64,000 nucleotides of DNA. Source: Myroides profundi. Its GTDB lineage: Bacteria > Bacteroidota > Bacteroidia > Flavobacteriales > Flavobacteriaceae. Below the pieces are notes generated by a model. The model was given only the letters and a program-made list of their open reading frames with translations, searched no databases and was not told the DNA's origin. The translations under genes and the position numbers were made by a program. The DNA is taken from contig NZ_CP010817.1 of the NCBI RefSeq assembly GCF_000833025.1, forward strand, positions 1 to 64,000, read 5' to 3'. Positions 9,142 through 18,511 of the stretch are shown piece after piece (position 1 is the stretch's first letter; every line of letters begins with the position of its first letter).

Positions 9142-9229
9142 TTGTCCTTGAATTGGATTGCAAACTTACTAAATATTTTGATATTTCAAAACCAATTAAT
9201 GTACTTTTTTACAACAATTCAAGACGATA

Positions 9230-9586
9230 TTATCTAACTCCTTGCATTTCAACAGTTACATATTCTACATCACCACCTACAGGAGGGTTTATTTTAGAGA
9301 CTAATACTGTTATTTCTTCTACCATTCTTATTTCTAGGATTACTCTATCGATGATTCGTTGTGCTACATGCTCTAATAACTTAGATCGAATAGCCATTTC
9401 TTCCTTCACGATTGTATTTAAGTGAACGTAATCTATAGAATGTTTCAGATCATCTGTAGAAGCAGCCATCGTAAAATCTCCTTTCGCTATTAAATCTACT
9501 CGGTAATCCGAACCTATTTTTGCCTCTTCATCCATACATCCATGAAAAGAAAACGTTCTAATATTGTTTAATCTAATTATTCCCAT
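9230..9586 (-). CDS. folB: dihydroneopterin aldolase
   Basis: A 118-residue cytoplasmic enzyme of folate synthesis that converts 7,8-dihydroneopterin to 6-hydroxymethyl-dihydropterin and glycolaldehyde. Visible family features are FHGCMDEEAKIGSDYRVDL near the N-terminus with the conserved acidic residues, a SIDYVHLNTIV segment containing the conserved Tyr, the LLEHVAQRIIDRV helix, and a Lys before the C-terminal strand (VLVSKINPPVGG). Length matches FolB (about 120). It lies upstream of tRNA-Cys and is divergent from glnS. Confidence 0.9.
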   Translation of the reverse strand: MGIIRLNNIRTFSFHGCMDEEAKIGSDYRVDLIAKGDFTMAASTDDLKHSIDYVHLNTIVKEEMAIRSKLLEHVAQRIIDRVILEIRMVEEITVLVSKINPPVGGDVEYVTVEMQGVR

Positions 9587-9686
9587 AACACATTTGTTTG
9601 TTTAATAATGGCTAAAAGTACAAATTATTTGCCTCCTATAATTCATAATATGCTAAAAGACTATCAGCTTTTGATTAGTTTTTTGA

Positions 9687-9694
9687 TACCTTTG
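9687..9694 (+). promoter_or_regulatory. -7 element of glnS promoter
   Basis: TACCTTTG matches TAnnTTTG, 20 bases before the glnS start codon. A TTTTG at 9669 is closer than the usual 17-23 spacing, so the -33 is uncertain. Confidence 0.5.
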
Positions 9695-9714
9695 TAGTTA
9701 TAATAATTATTTCC

Positions 9715-11397
9715 ATGTCAACAAAAGAGAAATCATTAAACTTTATTGAGCAAATCATTGAAGAAGATATCAAGAATGGTTTGCCAACAGAAAAACTTCA
9801 TTTCCGTTTTCCGCCTGAGCCTAATGGTTATTTGCATTTAGGTCACGCGAGTTCTATTTGTTTAAACTTTGGATTAGGTCTTAAATACAATGCGCCTGTG
9901 AACTTGCGCTTTGATGATACCAATCCTTCTAAAGAAGAACAGGAGTTTGTTGACGCAATCAAGCAAGACGTAGAGTGGCTAGGGTACAAATGGGCAAATG
10001 AAGTTTATGCATCTGACTATTTCCAACAGCTATACGACTGGGCTGTCCAAATGATTAAGGACGGTAAAGCTTATGTTGATAGCCAAACTTCAGAAGAAAT
10101 GGCTCAGCAAAAAGGTACTCCATCTACAGTAGGTGTAGATAGTCCATATAGAAATAGATCTGTAGAAGAGAACCTTGATTTATTCGAAAGAATGAAGAAT
10201 GGCGAATTTGAAGAAGGAACTCATATTTTACGTGCTAAGATAGACATGGCACATACGAATATGCTTATGCGTGATCCTATCATGTATAGAATCATGAAAA
10301 AAGCACACCACAGAACGAATAATGACTGGTGTATATACCCTATGTATGACTGGGCTCACGGAGAGAGTGATTACTTAGAGAGCATCTCACATTCATTCTG
10401 TACATTAGAGTTCTTACCTCACAGAGAGTTATATGATTGGTTCTTAGATCAAGTGGTAGATGAGAATAATATCAGACCTAAACAACGCGAATTCGCTAGA
10501 AGAAACTTATCACATACAGTAGTAAGTAAGCGTAAGCTAGCTCGTCTAGTAAGCGAAGGACACGTGACAGGATGGGATGACCCACGTATGTCTACGATAT
10601 CAGGACTGAGAAGAAGAGGATACACAGCAGCTTCTATTAGAAACTATGCTGATACGATAGGTATCGCTAAGCGTGATAATCTTATCGATGTATCTTTATT
10701 AGAATTCTGCATCAGAGAAGACCTTAATAAGATAGCTCCTCGTGTGATGGCAGTATTAGATCCTGTAAAACTAGTGATCACTAACTATCCTGAAGGACAA
10801 GAAGAGTGGCTAGATGCAGAGAATAATCCTGAAGAAGAAGTAATGACTTTCCGTAAAGTGCCTTTCTCTAAAGAGCTTTATATCGAAAGAGAAGACTTCA
10901 AAGAAGAAGCAAATAGCAAATTCTTTAGATTGACTTTAGGAAAAGAAGTACGTCTTAAAAATGCTTATATCATCAAAGGTGAAAGCGTAGTAAAAGACGA
11001 GAATGGCAACATTACTGAGATACACGCTACTTATGATGCTGACAGTAGAAGTGGTAGTGGATCTGAAGCGAGCAAACGTAAAGTAAAAGGAACTATACAC
11101 TGGGTATCTGTACCTCATGCAGTAGAAGCAGAAGTGCGTATCTATGACCGTCTATTCGTAGATGAGAACCCTGATGGTAATAAAGAGGTAGACTTCTTAG
11201 ATTTTATCAATCCTAACTCATTAGAGGTAGTGAAAGGATATCTAGAACCAAGTCTAAGTACAGCGGTAGAAGGAGATAAATTCCAATTCCAACGTTTAGG
11301 CTATTTCTGTGTAGATAAAAACAGTACTCCAGAAGCGCTAGTATTCAATAAAACCGTAGGTTTAAGAGATACTTGGGCAAAAGTAGAGCAAAAGTAA
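9715..11397 (+). CDS. glnS: glutaminyl-tRNA synthetase
   Basis: A 560-residue class I aminoacyl-tRNA synthetase charging tRNA-Gln. The HLGH signature is at residues 41-44 in [19 protein letters not shown] follows at about 67, and the KMSKS-equivalent VVSKRKL lies at 269-275. The C-terminal half is the beta-barrel anticodon-binding domain ([12 protein letters not shown] onward). Length agrees with bacterial GlnS (about 555). Having GlnS means Gln-tRNA is made directly. It is a single gene bracketed by a promoter and a terminator. The GluRS gene, gltX, lies 4.5 kb away on the other strand. Confidence 0.97.
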   Translation: MSTKEKSLNFIEQIIEEDIKNGLPTEKLHFRFPPEPNGYLHLGHASSICLNFGLGLKYNAPVNLRFDDTNPSKEEQEFVDAIKQDVEWLGYKWANEVYASDYFQQLYDWAVQMIKDGKAYVDSQTSEEMAQQKGTPSTVGVDSPYRNRSVEENLDLFERMKNGEFEEGTHILRAKIDMAHTNMLMRDPIMYRIMKKAHHRTNNDWCIYPMYDWAHGESDYLESISHSFCTLEFLPHRELYDWFLDQVVDENNIRPKQREFARRNLSHTVVSKRKLARLVSEGHVTGWDDPRMSTISGLRRRGYTAASIRNYADTIGIAKRDNLIDVSLLEFCIREDLNKIAPRVMAVLDPVKLVITNYPEGQEEWLDAENNPEEEVMTFRKVPFSKELYIEREDFKEEANSKFFRLTLGKEVRLKNAYIIKGESVVKDENGNITEIHATYDADSRSGSGSEASKRKVKGTIHWVSVPHAVEAEVRIYDRLFVDENPDGNKEVDFLDFINPNSLEVVKGYLEPSLSTAVEGDKFQFQRLGYFCVDKNSTPEALVFNKTVGLRDTWAKVEQK

Positions 11398-11417
11398 TAC
11401 TTCTATAAAAATTACAC

Positions 11418-11466
11418 AAAAGCAGTGTTTTAACTAAAAATTAACGGTTAAAACACTGCTTTTTTT
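11418..11466 (+). terminator. intrinsic terminator after glnS
   Basis: AAAGCAGTGTTTTAAC, loop, GTTAAAACACTGCTTT followed by T7: a 16-bp perfect stem. Confidence 0.9.
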
Positions 11467-11504
11467 GTATCTTAGAGTATTAATCATTTTAAAAATTAAA
11501 AGCT

Positions 11505-11846
11505 ATGTCAAATCGTTTAGGAAATACAGCTATCGCAGTATTAGCTGGAGTAGTAGTAGGAGCAGGTTTAGGAATATTATTTGCACCTGACGAAGGAAAA
11601 AAAACACGTAAAAAAATCAAAAAAACATTTAATGAGTCAAAAGATGATTTAAGTGATAAAATTGATGAATTAAAAAAACAAGTACGTCAAACTGTAGCAA
11701 AAAAGAAACAAGATTTCGAAGCTGGATTTGATGAATTTTTAGCTCATACAGAAGACAAAAAAGATGACGTAATCGCTGCTTTAGAAAAAAAATTAGCAGA
11801 GTTAAAGTCTAAAGGAAACAGTATAGCTGAAAACGCTAAGAAGTAA
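11505..11846 (+). CDS. YtxH-domain protein
   Basis: A 113-residue protein with one N-terminal glycine-rich transmembrane helix (about residues 8-28, AIAVLAGVVVGAGLGILFAP) and then the basic motif DEGKKTRKKIKK and a long Lys/Asp/Glu amphipathic helix. This is the YtxH pattern, a general-stress membrane protein family of unknown mechanism. The gene starts a three-gene cluster (YtxH, holin-like, small protein) with gaps of 18 and 10 bases, a layout comparable in composition to the enterobacterial yqjCDE locus. Confidence 0.85.
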   Translation: MSNRLGNTAIAVLAGVVVGAGLGILFAPDEGKKTRKKIKKTFNESKDDLSDKIDELKKQVRQTVAKKKQDFEAGFDEFLAHTEDKKDDVIAALEKKLAELKSKGNSIAENAKK

Positions 11847-11864
11847 TCAAGTAGTATATAAGAA

Positions 11865-12215
11865 ATGGCATTTAAGGATATAAAAGAGAATCTAGACGAC
11901 ATTAAGACTAACTCTGAAGAGTTTATCAATACAAGTTTAGATTACTATCGCTTATGGGGGTTTAAAATTACAGCCAAAGCTGGGAGCAAGTTTATGACTT
12001 TACTTCTAGTATGTCTGTTTGTTATGATGTCTCTACTTTTCTTATCTTTATTTGCAGCTTATGCTTTAGCAGCTTGTCTTGAGAGTACAGCTCTAGGTTT
12101 TTTACTAGTAGCAGCATTCTATATGCTGATAGCTGTATTAGCTTATCTATTTAGAAAACCTCTAGTAGAGAAACCATTTCTTAGAAAGTTATCTGAGATA
12201 ATATTTAACGATTAA
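11865..12215 (+). CDS. putative membrane protein, phage-holin-like (YqjE type)
   Basis: A 116-residue protein with a hydrophilic, mostly helical N-terminus (1-45) and two transmembrane segments (about 48-72 and 75-100) separated by a short turn with ALAACLESTALG. This layout is that of the Actinobacteria/Proteobacteria holin superfamily III (YqjE-like) group, which are chromosomal membrane proteins rather than phage lysis genes. No phage genes are nearby. It is the second gene of the YtxH cluster. Confidence 0.75.
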   Translation: MAFKDIKENLDDIKTNSEEFINTSLDYYRLWGFKITAKAGSKFMTLLLVCLFVMMSLLFLSLFAAYALAACLESTALGFLLVAAFYMLIAVLAYLFRKPLVEKPFLRKLSEIIFND

Positions 12216-12225
12216 AACTGGTACG

Positions 12226-12477
12226 ATGAGAAAGTCTTATTCTTCTTTTGAAGAAATCAAATATGATCTAGAAGTTCTAAAACTGAAAAAAGATATACAC
12301 TATCACAAAGTCTTTAGAGCAGTAGATAATATAAAAACAGAATTATCACCTGATAGAGTCGTTAGAAATACATTAGGCTCAGTTACATCTTATGTAAAAG
12401 GTTCGAGTAATATTCAAGCGTTTTTAATAACAACTGCTTTAAAATACTTCTTTAAGAATAGAACTAAAAACAAATAG
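12226..12477 (+). CDS. small conserved protein, third gene of YtxH cluster
   Basis: An 83-residue basic protein beginning SYSSFEEIKYDLEVLKLKKDIHYHK, predicted helical, without a signal peptide or membrane segment. I recall similar proteins (DUF6327-like) downstream of YtxH/holin-like genes in flavobacteria; function is unknown. It starts 10 bases after the holin-like gene and is followed by a bidirectional terminator. Confidence 0.7.
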   Translation: MRKSYSSFEEIKYDLEVLKLKKDIHYHKVFRAVDNIKTELSPDRVVRNTLGSVTSYVKGSSNIQAFLITTALKYFFKNRTKNK

Positions 12478-12489
12478 TTTTTTAATAAG

Positions 12490-12517
12490 AAAGGGTTCCA
12501 TCTAGATGGAGCCCTTT
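12490..12517. terminator. bidirectional terminator
   Basis: AAAGGGTTCCATCT / AGATGGAGCCCTTT with flanking T tracts, between the convergent YtxH cluster and the SPFH gene. Confidence 0.85.
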
Positions 12518-12523
12518 TTGTAT

Positions 12524-13510
12524 TTATTCATCTTCTAAGCCATCTTCATAGCTTGATGAGTAATCATTATATTCTTTAGAAGAAAAGTCCTCAGAACGCT
12601 TAGAAACACCTTCTACAGTACTCATTTCTTTTATCTTGCTACTAGCTGCAAATGAAGCTACCATATTCGTAAGCATATCGCTCGCTGCTGATGGAGCATT
12701 TGGTAATAGGATCAAGTTAGAACGGCTATCTGCTCCTACAGACTGTAACGTATCATAGTGTTGCGTAACCACGATTAGGGCAGAAGCTTCTTGTGAGTTA
12801 ATACCTACTTTATTTAATACATCCACACTCTCTACTAGCCCTTGTGCGATCTCTCTACGTTGGTCAGCGATACCCTGTCCTTGTAAACGCTTAGATTCAG
12901 CCTCAGCTTTTGCTTTCGCAACGATGCGGATTCTACTCGCTTCTGCTTCATATTCAGCAGCTACTTTCTCTCTATCCGCCGCATTAATACGGTTCATCGC
13001 ATTTTTTACCTGGATATCAGGATCGATATCCGTGATTAGTGTATTGATAATATCATATCCGTACGTTGTCATCGCTTCGTTTAATTCGCGTTTCACCGCA
13101 ATAGCGATATTATCTTTTCGCTCGAACACATCATCTAAGATCAGCTTAGGTACTTCTGCACGCACTACGTCGAATACATACGAAGTAATCTGATCATGAG
13201 GATACTCTAGCTTGTAGAACGCATCTTCTACTCTATCTTGGATAACCTTAAACTGAATAGAAACTTTCAGTTTAACGAATACGTTATCTTTCGTTTTAGT
13301 CTCGATTAATACATCTAATTGTTGGATACGAAGATTTACTACTCCTGCCTTTCTATCCACAAAAGGTATTTTAATTTGTAATCCAGAATGTCTAATACTA
13401 TTAAATCTTCCGAATCGTTCAATGATCACAGCTGACTGCTGCTTCACCGTAAAAAAGCCAAGAAGTAATAATATAATTACCGCTCCGACTATAAAGTACA
13501 TTGGTGTCAT
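12524..13510 (-). CDS. SPFH/band 7 (stomatin/QmcA-like) membrane protein
   Basis: A 328-residue protein with one N-terminal transmembrane anchor (about residues 4-22) followed by an SPFH domain that opens KQQSAVIIERFGRFNSIRHSGLQIKIPFVDR. Then come the band-7 segment INAADREKVAAEYEAEASRIRIVAKAKAEAESKRLQGQGIADQRREIAQGL and an acidic tail. Such proteins form oligomers that organise membrane domains and often modulate FtsH-type proteolysis. No NfeD-type partner is adjacent. It is a single gene convergent with the YtxH cluster. Confidence 0.9.
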   Translation of the reverse strand: MTPMYFIVGAVIILLLLGFFTVKQQSAVIIERFGRFNSIRHSGLQIKIPFVDRKAGVVNLRIQQLDVLIETKTKDNVFVKLKVSIQFKVIQDRVEDAFYKLEYPHDQITSYVFDVVRAEVPKLILDDVFERKDNIAIAVKRELNEAMTTYGYDIINTLITDIDPDIQVKNAMNRINAADREKVAAEYEAEASRIRIVAKAKAEAESKRLQGQGIADQRREIAQGLVESVDVLNKVGINSQEASALIVVTQHYDTLQSVGADSRSNLILLPNAPSAASDMLTNMVASFAASSKIKEMSTVEGVSKRSEDFSSKEYNDYSSSYEDGLEDE

Positions 13511-13583
13511 AGTGCAATTTTTATGAATTATTCTGTTAAAATAAATATTTATATCCTTATTTAAAAGAATAATTCATTATTTA

Positions 13584-14099
13584 TTACTTTGTCAGTATAA
13601 TATTAGCAAAAAGCAGGTTCAATTGACTATCCTCTATATACTCTATTTCTGGAAATAAAGGGATAAGATACTCTTTTACAGCCTTAGCCGGAACTGCTAG
13701 TACGAGAGCCTTCTCTGACTTTTTTAATAAGATCATCGGTATCTCACTACCATTCTCTAGTGTAAAGCTCAGTTCGCCTAATCTGTGATTCCATTTGAAG
13801 TTGGTTTTGCTCACTTGACAGCCCTGTACATAGTGATCGAAATTACCTGTAAAGTCTTTTTGAAGGACTAATAGATCTTTGTTACAACTAGGAGTATGAG
13901 GATAAGGAGAGCTAAATACTGCCTGTCCTATAATGGGTTTTACCTCTATCTGCTGAGGTGTCCATTCCCCAATTAAGTGTTTTTGAACAAATTTTATCCA
14001 CTCGCTCTCAGCATTAGATCCACCATTGTCATCACTAGAACATCCATTAAATACTAAACCTGCAAATAGAAATAAAATAATATAACCGACCTTTTTCAT
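13584..14099 (-). CDS. lipocalin-like lipoprotein
   Basis: A 171-residue lipoprotein when read from the ATG at 14099: MKKVGYIILF starts a lipoprotein signal ending FNGC, with SSDD after the cysteine, as is common in flavobacterial lipoproteins. An upstream in-frame ATG at 14135 would add 12 basic residues before the signal and is unlikely to be used. The mature part resembles short lipocalin-like proteins (GEWTPQQIEVKPIIG opening). Function is unknown. Confidence 0.75.
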   Translation of the reverse strand: MKKVGYIILFLFAGLVFNGCSSDDNGGSNAESEWIKFVQKHLIGEWTPQQIEVKPIIGQAVFSSPYPHTPSCNKDLLVLQKDFTGNFDHYVQGCQVSKTNFKWNHRLGELSFTLENGSEIPMILLKKSEKALVLAVPAKAVKEYLIPLFPEIEYIEDSQLNLLFANIILTK

Positions 14100-14172
14100 A
14101 GCATTACGTTTTAATACACACCTAAATTTAGGCATTTATATCGAAAATATCACAGAATATGTAATAATAAAA

Positions 14173-14201
14173 AAGAGGCCTGAACGATGTTCAGACCTCT
14201 T
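14173..14201 (-). terminator. terminator of gltX
   Basis: AAGAGGTCTGAAC / GTTCAGGCCTCTT (one mismatch) followed by T tract on the minus strand, just after the gltX stop. Confidence 0.85.
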
Positions 14202-14208
14202 CTATATC

Positions 14209-15723
14209 TTATTTATTCGCTTCTACAGCGATAGCTATTCTCTCTATAGTCTCCTCTTTACCGATCATCTCGATGATGTCAAATAAGTCTGGTCCCTTCA
14301 CAGCACCTACTAGACTAAGGCGAAGTGGTTGCATCACTTTCCCCATTCCGATGCCTTGCTCATTGATCCAATCCTTCACGATAGACTCTATATTCTTCGC
14401 TCCGAATGTCTCGATACCTTTTATTACTTCAGACACTTGTGTCATAATATCAGATGTATCTTCTTTCCAATTCTTTAATGCCTTAGCATCGTATTCTGTT
14501 GGTTTTACGAAGAAGAAATCACTCAACTCATAGAAATCAGCTACGAATGTTGCTCTCTCTTTGATTAATCCTACTACTTTCTCTACATAAGCATCTGTCG
14601 CTTCGATACCGTTATCTTTTAAGATTACTTGGTATGCCTTAGCTAAGTCAGCATCGCTCTGTAGCTTCAGATAGTGTTGGTTAAACCATTTATTCTTCTC
14701 TGGGTCAAACTTAGCACCTGCCTTGTGTACACGTGTTAAATCGAACTTCTCTACTAACTCTTCTAAAGAGAAAATCTCTTGATCCGTACCGTCATTCCAT
14801 CCTAATAAAGCAAGGAAGTTCACCACAGTCTCAGGGTAGAATCCTCTCTCTCTATATCCAGAAGACTTCTCTCCAGATGTAGGATCTTGCCAATCTAATG
14901 GGAACACAGGGAATCCTAGTTTATCTCCATCACGTTTAGATAGCTTACCGTTACCTACTGGCTTAAGGATTAGAGGAAGGTGAGCGAACTCAGGAGCTTC
15001 CCATCCGAATGCTTTGTATAACAACTCGTGTAGTGGAAGAGAAGGTAGCCACTCTTCACCTCTAATCACGTGTGATGTCTCCATTAGATGGTCATCCACG
15101 ATATTAGCTAAGTGATATGTAGGCATTCCGTCACTTTTATACAACACCTTATCATCTAATAAGCTCGTTTCGAACTTGATATCACCTCTGATAATATCTT
15201 TTAGATGTAAAGTCTCACCTACAGGAGTCTTAAAGCGGATAACATAAGCCTCACCATTAGCTATCTTAGTATCCACTTCTTCTTTACTTAATTTAAGAGA
15301 AGTGCTCAGCTGCTCTCTATTCGTATGATTATATATAAATGTCTTTCCTTCAGCTTCAGCTACTTTTCTTAATTCGTCTAATTCTTCAGCAGTATCAAAA
15401 GCGTAGTATGCCCATCCACTCTCGATTAGTTGATCAGCATATTGTTTGTACAATTCCTTGCGCTCACTCTGTCTATATGGTCCGAACTTTTCATTCTTAC
15501 CGATAGTCTCATCAGGTGAAATCCCTAACCATTCTAAAGCTTCTAATATATAAGCCTCAGCTCCTGGTACAAAACGATTTTGGTCAGTATCCTCTATTCT
15601 GATATAGAATACTCCGTTGTGCTTTTTAGCGAATAAATAATTGAATAATGCGGTTCTTACGCCACCAATGTGTAATGGTCCAGTTGGACTTGGTGCAAAA
15701 CGCACGCGAACTTGCTTAGCCAT
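14209..15723 (-). CDS. gltX: glutamyl-tRNA synthetase
   Basis: A 504-residue class I aminoacyl-tRNA synthetase charging tRNA-Glu. Signature HIGG is at residues 18-21 in [19 protein letters not shown], and KLSKR at 260-264 serves as KMSKS. The C-terminal alpha-helical anticodon-binding domain follows. Length fits bacterial GluRS. It is the last gene before the 2.8-kb origin region and is transcribed leftward, away from it. A TATCTTTG -7 element precedes the start by about 19 bases, and a strong terminator follows. Confidence 0.97.
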   Translation of the reverse strand: MAKQVRVRFAPSPTGPLHIGGVRTALFNYLFAKKHNGVFYIRIEDTDQNRFVPGAEAYILEALEWLGISPDETIGKNEKFGPYRQSERKELYKQYADQLIESGWAYYAFDTAEELDELRKVAEAEGKTFIYNHTNREQLSTSLKLSKEEVDTKIANGEAYVIRFKTPVGETLHLKDIIRGDIKFETSLLDDKVLYKSDGMPTYHLANIVDDHLMETSHVIRGEEWLPSLPLHELLYKAFGWEAPEFAHLPLILKPVGNGKLSKRDGDKLGFPVFPLDWQDPTSGEKSSGYRERGFYPETVVNFLALLGWNDGTDQEIFSLEELVEKFDLTRVHKAGAKFDPEKNKWFNQHYLKLQSDADLAKAYQVILKDNGIEATDAYVEKVVGLIKERATFVADFYELSDFFFVKPTEYDAKALKNWKEDTSDIMTQVSEVIKGIETFGAKNIESIVKDWINEQGIGMGKVMQPLRLSLVGAVKGPDLFDIIEMIGKEETIERIAIAVEANK

Positions 15724-15741
15724 TTTGTTTAAAATTTTTTA

Positions 15742-15749
15742 CAAAGATA
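15742..15749 (-). promoter_or_regulatory. -7 element of gltX promoter
   Basis: TATCTTTG on the minus strand, 19 bases before the gltX start; no clear -33 element. Confidence 0.5.
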
Positions 15750-16005
15750 AATACTAAGGCCATTTATCTACTGATATTTAGTATAATATTTTATACAAAG
15801 CCGAAATCTATCACTTCTCACACTTTATATATAAGAGTATATTATCATCAAGTTACACCTATATTATATATACATAAACCAAATTGACCTAGAATGCCCG
15901 CCTTTGGTCAAAATGACCTGCTATGATTATTTTGATCAAAATTGCTTATATTCAAAACATCTAACTAACAGTAAATAAATCTGTTATCTGAATTCAAAGT
16001 ATTTT

Positions 16006-16090
16006 TGTTCGGATAATGTTCGGTAATACCTAGTATTTACTTGGAATAGGAGGTGTTTTACCGAACTGTACTAAATTTCTACCCGAACAA
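16006..16090 (-). repeat. dispersed hairpin repeat, copy A
   Basis: An 85-base element with four TTCGG units, two in each direction. Read on the minus strand it is TTGTTCGGGTAG, then GTTCGGTAA, a spacer, ATTACCGAAC and TCCGAACAA. This gives a nested inverted repeat: inner GTTCGGTAA / TTACCGAAC and outer GTTCGG / CCGAAC. A diverged second copy (roughly three quarters identical) lies at 39931-40017 in the opposite orientation. Both are intergenic, upstream of leftward genes. Its nature (mobile repeat, protein-binding site array or structured RNA) is open. Confidence 0.6.
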
Positions 16091-16658
16091 TCTACTAACT
16101 AAATACACTACATTTTCATCTACAAGAAACTAAAAAATAAAGAATATTCTTAATCCAAAATAGACAAAATAACACCTTATTTTAAGGTCAAAAAAACGAG
16201 TTTTTTTAGAGTAAAAAACACATCAAAAACTAGATCAAAATACAGTACCAAAATCTCTAAAAAAAGAGCAAAAAATACAGCTAAAAAAGCTTGCTTAAAA
16301 TTCAAAATAGAGAACATATTTCAATAAAAAATTCATCTATTCAATAAAAAAATAATAGGTAAAAACAATACAAAAATCTTAAAAAGACACTTCATTATAA
16401 CGTCCATCGTAGATAAAAAAACTCCTCTCTCTACCTCAAAAATGGGTACGCAATCTCTCCGACCTTACCCCAAAGTCCACTAACCAACCAACCCAAATAA
16501 TTACCTCGGGACACTTAATTTTGAACTCTAAAATACAATCGAAACTCTGTTTACAACCACAATTAGTAGTGCAGAAGGTGTTAAAACATAGATAGTAACT
16601 AAGTTTACTATATTTCATAATCTATTATAATACAACGATTTATCTCCATACACCCCAT

Positions 16659-17110
16659 TGTTAATAAGAAACAGTATAACACTGATATTAAACAAAGTAA
16701 GAACTAACAATTTGTGTTGATAACTGTAAAAAGTTTAAAAAAAGTATTTTTTGTTTATTTCAAAAAAATTACAATACAGCTCATGCACACATATTTGCAA
16801 ATTTATTTTCTAAAACATATTGTGTGGATATTAAGATCAAAAGTATAGGTTGTGAACAGTTTTACACACCCTCATTTATCTAAAAATAACTGTTGATAAC
16901 GAAAAAGTCTCTTGTTAATAACCAATCTAAACTATTTATTTTAAACGATTTGTGAATTAACAACCTGTTGATAAGTATTAATAATTGATTTTATAGAATT
17001 TATAGAGAAAAGTTATTGTACATATTAACAGACAATACTATACTATTAGTTTATTTTAAAATTTTAAAAAATCTATTTATATATATTATAGTTGTTAATA
17101 ACGTTGATAA
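16659..17110. other. putative chromosomal replication origin (oriC)
   Basis: Within 452 bases there are eight DnaA-box-like 9-mers, all in the same orientation: TGTTGATAA at 16715, 16891 and 16966; TGTGGATAT at 16823; CGTTGATAA at 17102; and TGTTAATAA at 16659, 16913 and 17093. The first five differ from the TGTGGATAA consensus by one or two bases. The last two of the series are directly adjacent. The segment 17041-17092 is almost purely A/T and could be the unwinding element. Base composition switches strand here: bases 16261-16320 hold 34 A and 12 T, while 17641-17700 hold 11 A and 34 T. mnmG (gidA), a common origin neighbour, and parS sites lie just to the right. dnaA itself is not in this window. 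Confidence 0.75.
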
Positions 17111-17311
17111 GTGTTTTTGTTTTTCTTATTTGGTATTATGTATTGTTGAGTGTGAAATATTGAAATTATAAGCCGTTGTTTTTTAAAGGTGATTTTATAA
17201 GTATGGCGATTAAAATTTTCGAAGCCTCTGAGGTTTGCTTATTATTTTTTGATAGGGGAGTAGGTCGCTATATGAAAAATATAGACGGTTGTTTTTTTTG
17301 TAAAGTAGAAA

Positions 17312-17327
17312 TGTTCCACGAGGAACA
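17312..17327. other. parS-like ParB site 1 (one mismatch)
   Basis: TGTTCCACGAGGAACA differs from the palindrome TGTTCCACGTGGAACA by one base. It is the exact reverse complement of the site at 17721. Confidence 0.65.
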
Positions 17328-17720
17328 TTCCGAAACATCGCCTTGTATTTTGCGTATATTTTCTGACAGTGGAAGTGGGGTAAAATATCTAAATTATAAG
17401 AGGTTGTTTTTAGTAAAATTTGACTCTGATTTTGTAGTGTTTTTTGTGTAGTTTTTAAGACTGTTTTTTGCCTGTGATTTTTAGATTCGATTATGCATGT
17501 TATTTTAGAATTTTAGTTCTCTATTTTTTGTTAGCAAGATCATATTTTTTGACAGAGAAATTTATGAGGTAGGTTGTTTTCATATTGATTAAAATCTCTG
17601 AAGATGTAATTCGATTTATTGATCCAGGCAATAATTATATTTTTCTTCAAAAGAGTAAATCTTAGTCTTTTTTGATTTTTTGTTTTTTTCTGCTTGAGTC
17701 TTTATTGATGAAATGTTAAT

Positions 17721-17736
17721 TGTTCCTCGTGGAACA
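17721..17736. other. parS-like ParB site 2 (one mismatch)
   Basis: TGTTCCTCGTGGAACA: one mismatch to the palindrome, and the exact reverse complement of the 17312 site. Confidence 0.65.
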
Positions 17737-18146
17737 TTTTTGAAGGTTTTTAGATTTTTCTTTTTTCATTGGATTGATTTTAGACTTTAGTTATTTTTTC
17801 TCGTTGGTTGAGAAAAATTTGTCGAGTAGTATTTTTTTGTTTTTGCTAGTTAATAAAAATACTTCTAGACTTTGATATTTGAACTTCGGATTATTTTTCT
17901 TCAAAATATGAGTTTGTTGGGAGCATATTTTTTAAGAGAATTAAATTTTGTTGTTTTTGGTCCATTTTTTCAACGCGCTGAGAATCGCGTATATTTTTTT
18001 TTCTGACCATTGGTACGTTTTATCGAAAATATGAGAAGGAGAGATTTTGAGCTTTTTTATTATTTTATTTTTCTCATCGTTCTTATTTTTTATTTTGATC
18101 TTGGATTAAAAAAAGTTATGCGTTGAGATTGTCGTATTTTGCTTTT

Positions 18147-18162
18147 TGTTTCACGTGAAAAA
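18147..18162. other. parS-like ParB site 3 (one mismatch)
   Basis: TGTTTCACGTGAAAAA: one mismatch to the widespread parS form TGTTTCACGTGAAACA, with the central TTTCACGTGAAA intact. Confidence 0.7.
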
Positions 18163-18397
18163 AAATAGAGTATTGGTACTGTGTTGTTTTTGTATAAGTA
18201 GATTTTTTTTCTAATTGTTATCGATCTAAGTAGGAGTTTCGTTTTCTATTTGCGTAACTTTGGAACTTGATAGGTCTGTATATTTTATACAGGTCTTTTT
18301 TTACAAGAAAACAACGCTGTATAATTTCAATATATTATTTTAATCAGGTGTTAGTATTAAATATCAAAAGCTTAGTGGGTTGTTTTACACTGGAAAA

Positions 18398-18417
18398 GGC
18401 TTTTTAAGTCTATTTTT
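18398..18417 (+). repeat. 20-base direct repeat, first copy
   Basis: GGCTTTTTAAGTCTATTTTT occurs here and again, identically, at 18480-18499 (82-base period), just upstream of the ybeY promoter. Confidence 0.7.
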
Positions 18418-18479
18418 AGGCATTAAAGCCTAAAGGATTAACTATCTGTGTTTTTAGTTTGTAAAATTGATATTTTAAG

Positions 18480-18499
18480 GGCTTTTTAAGTCTATTTTT
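18480..18499 (+). repeat. 20-base direct repeat, second copy
   Basis: Identical to 18398-18417. It ends 12 bases before the TACCTTTG element of the ybeY promoter and therefore covers the place where the -33 element should be, which makes a regulatory role possible. Confidence 0.7.
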
Positions 18500-18511
18500 T
18501 ATTTTTCCGTG

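Larger units (their letters stand above)
17111..18511. other. gene-free T/G-rich right flank of the origin
   Basis: About 1.4 kb with no convincing gene. The only frame of note (17176-17451) encodes a low-complexity Phe/Val-rich product caused by the T-rich composition. The stretch contains three parS-like sites and a 20-base direct repeat. The mirror stretch on the other side of the origin (15750-16658) is likewise gene-free and A/C-rich; apart from repeat copy A I see nothing in it. Confidence 0.6.

Noticed and set aside
11865..12215. Holin-like gene as evidence of a prophage
   Set aside because: No phage structural, lysis or integrase genes are nearby, and the gene sits in a YtxH cluster typical of chromosomal membrane proteins.
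16436..16618. 60-codon minus-strand frame left of the origin
   Set aside because: Short, no family resemblance, and in A/C-biased non-coding DNA where such frames arise by chance.
17176..17451. 91-codon open frame in the origin flank
   Set aside because: The product is Phe/Val-rich low complexity created by T-rich DNA, it contains a parS site, and it has no recognisable domain, signal or promoter.
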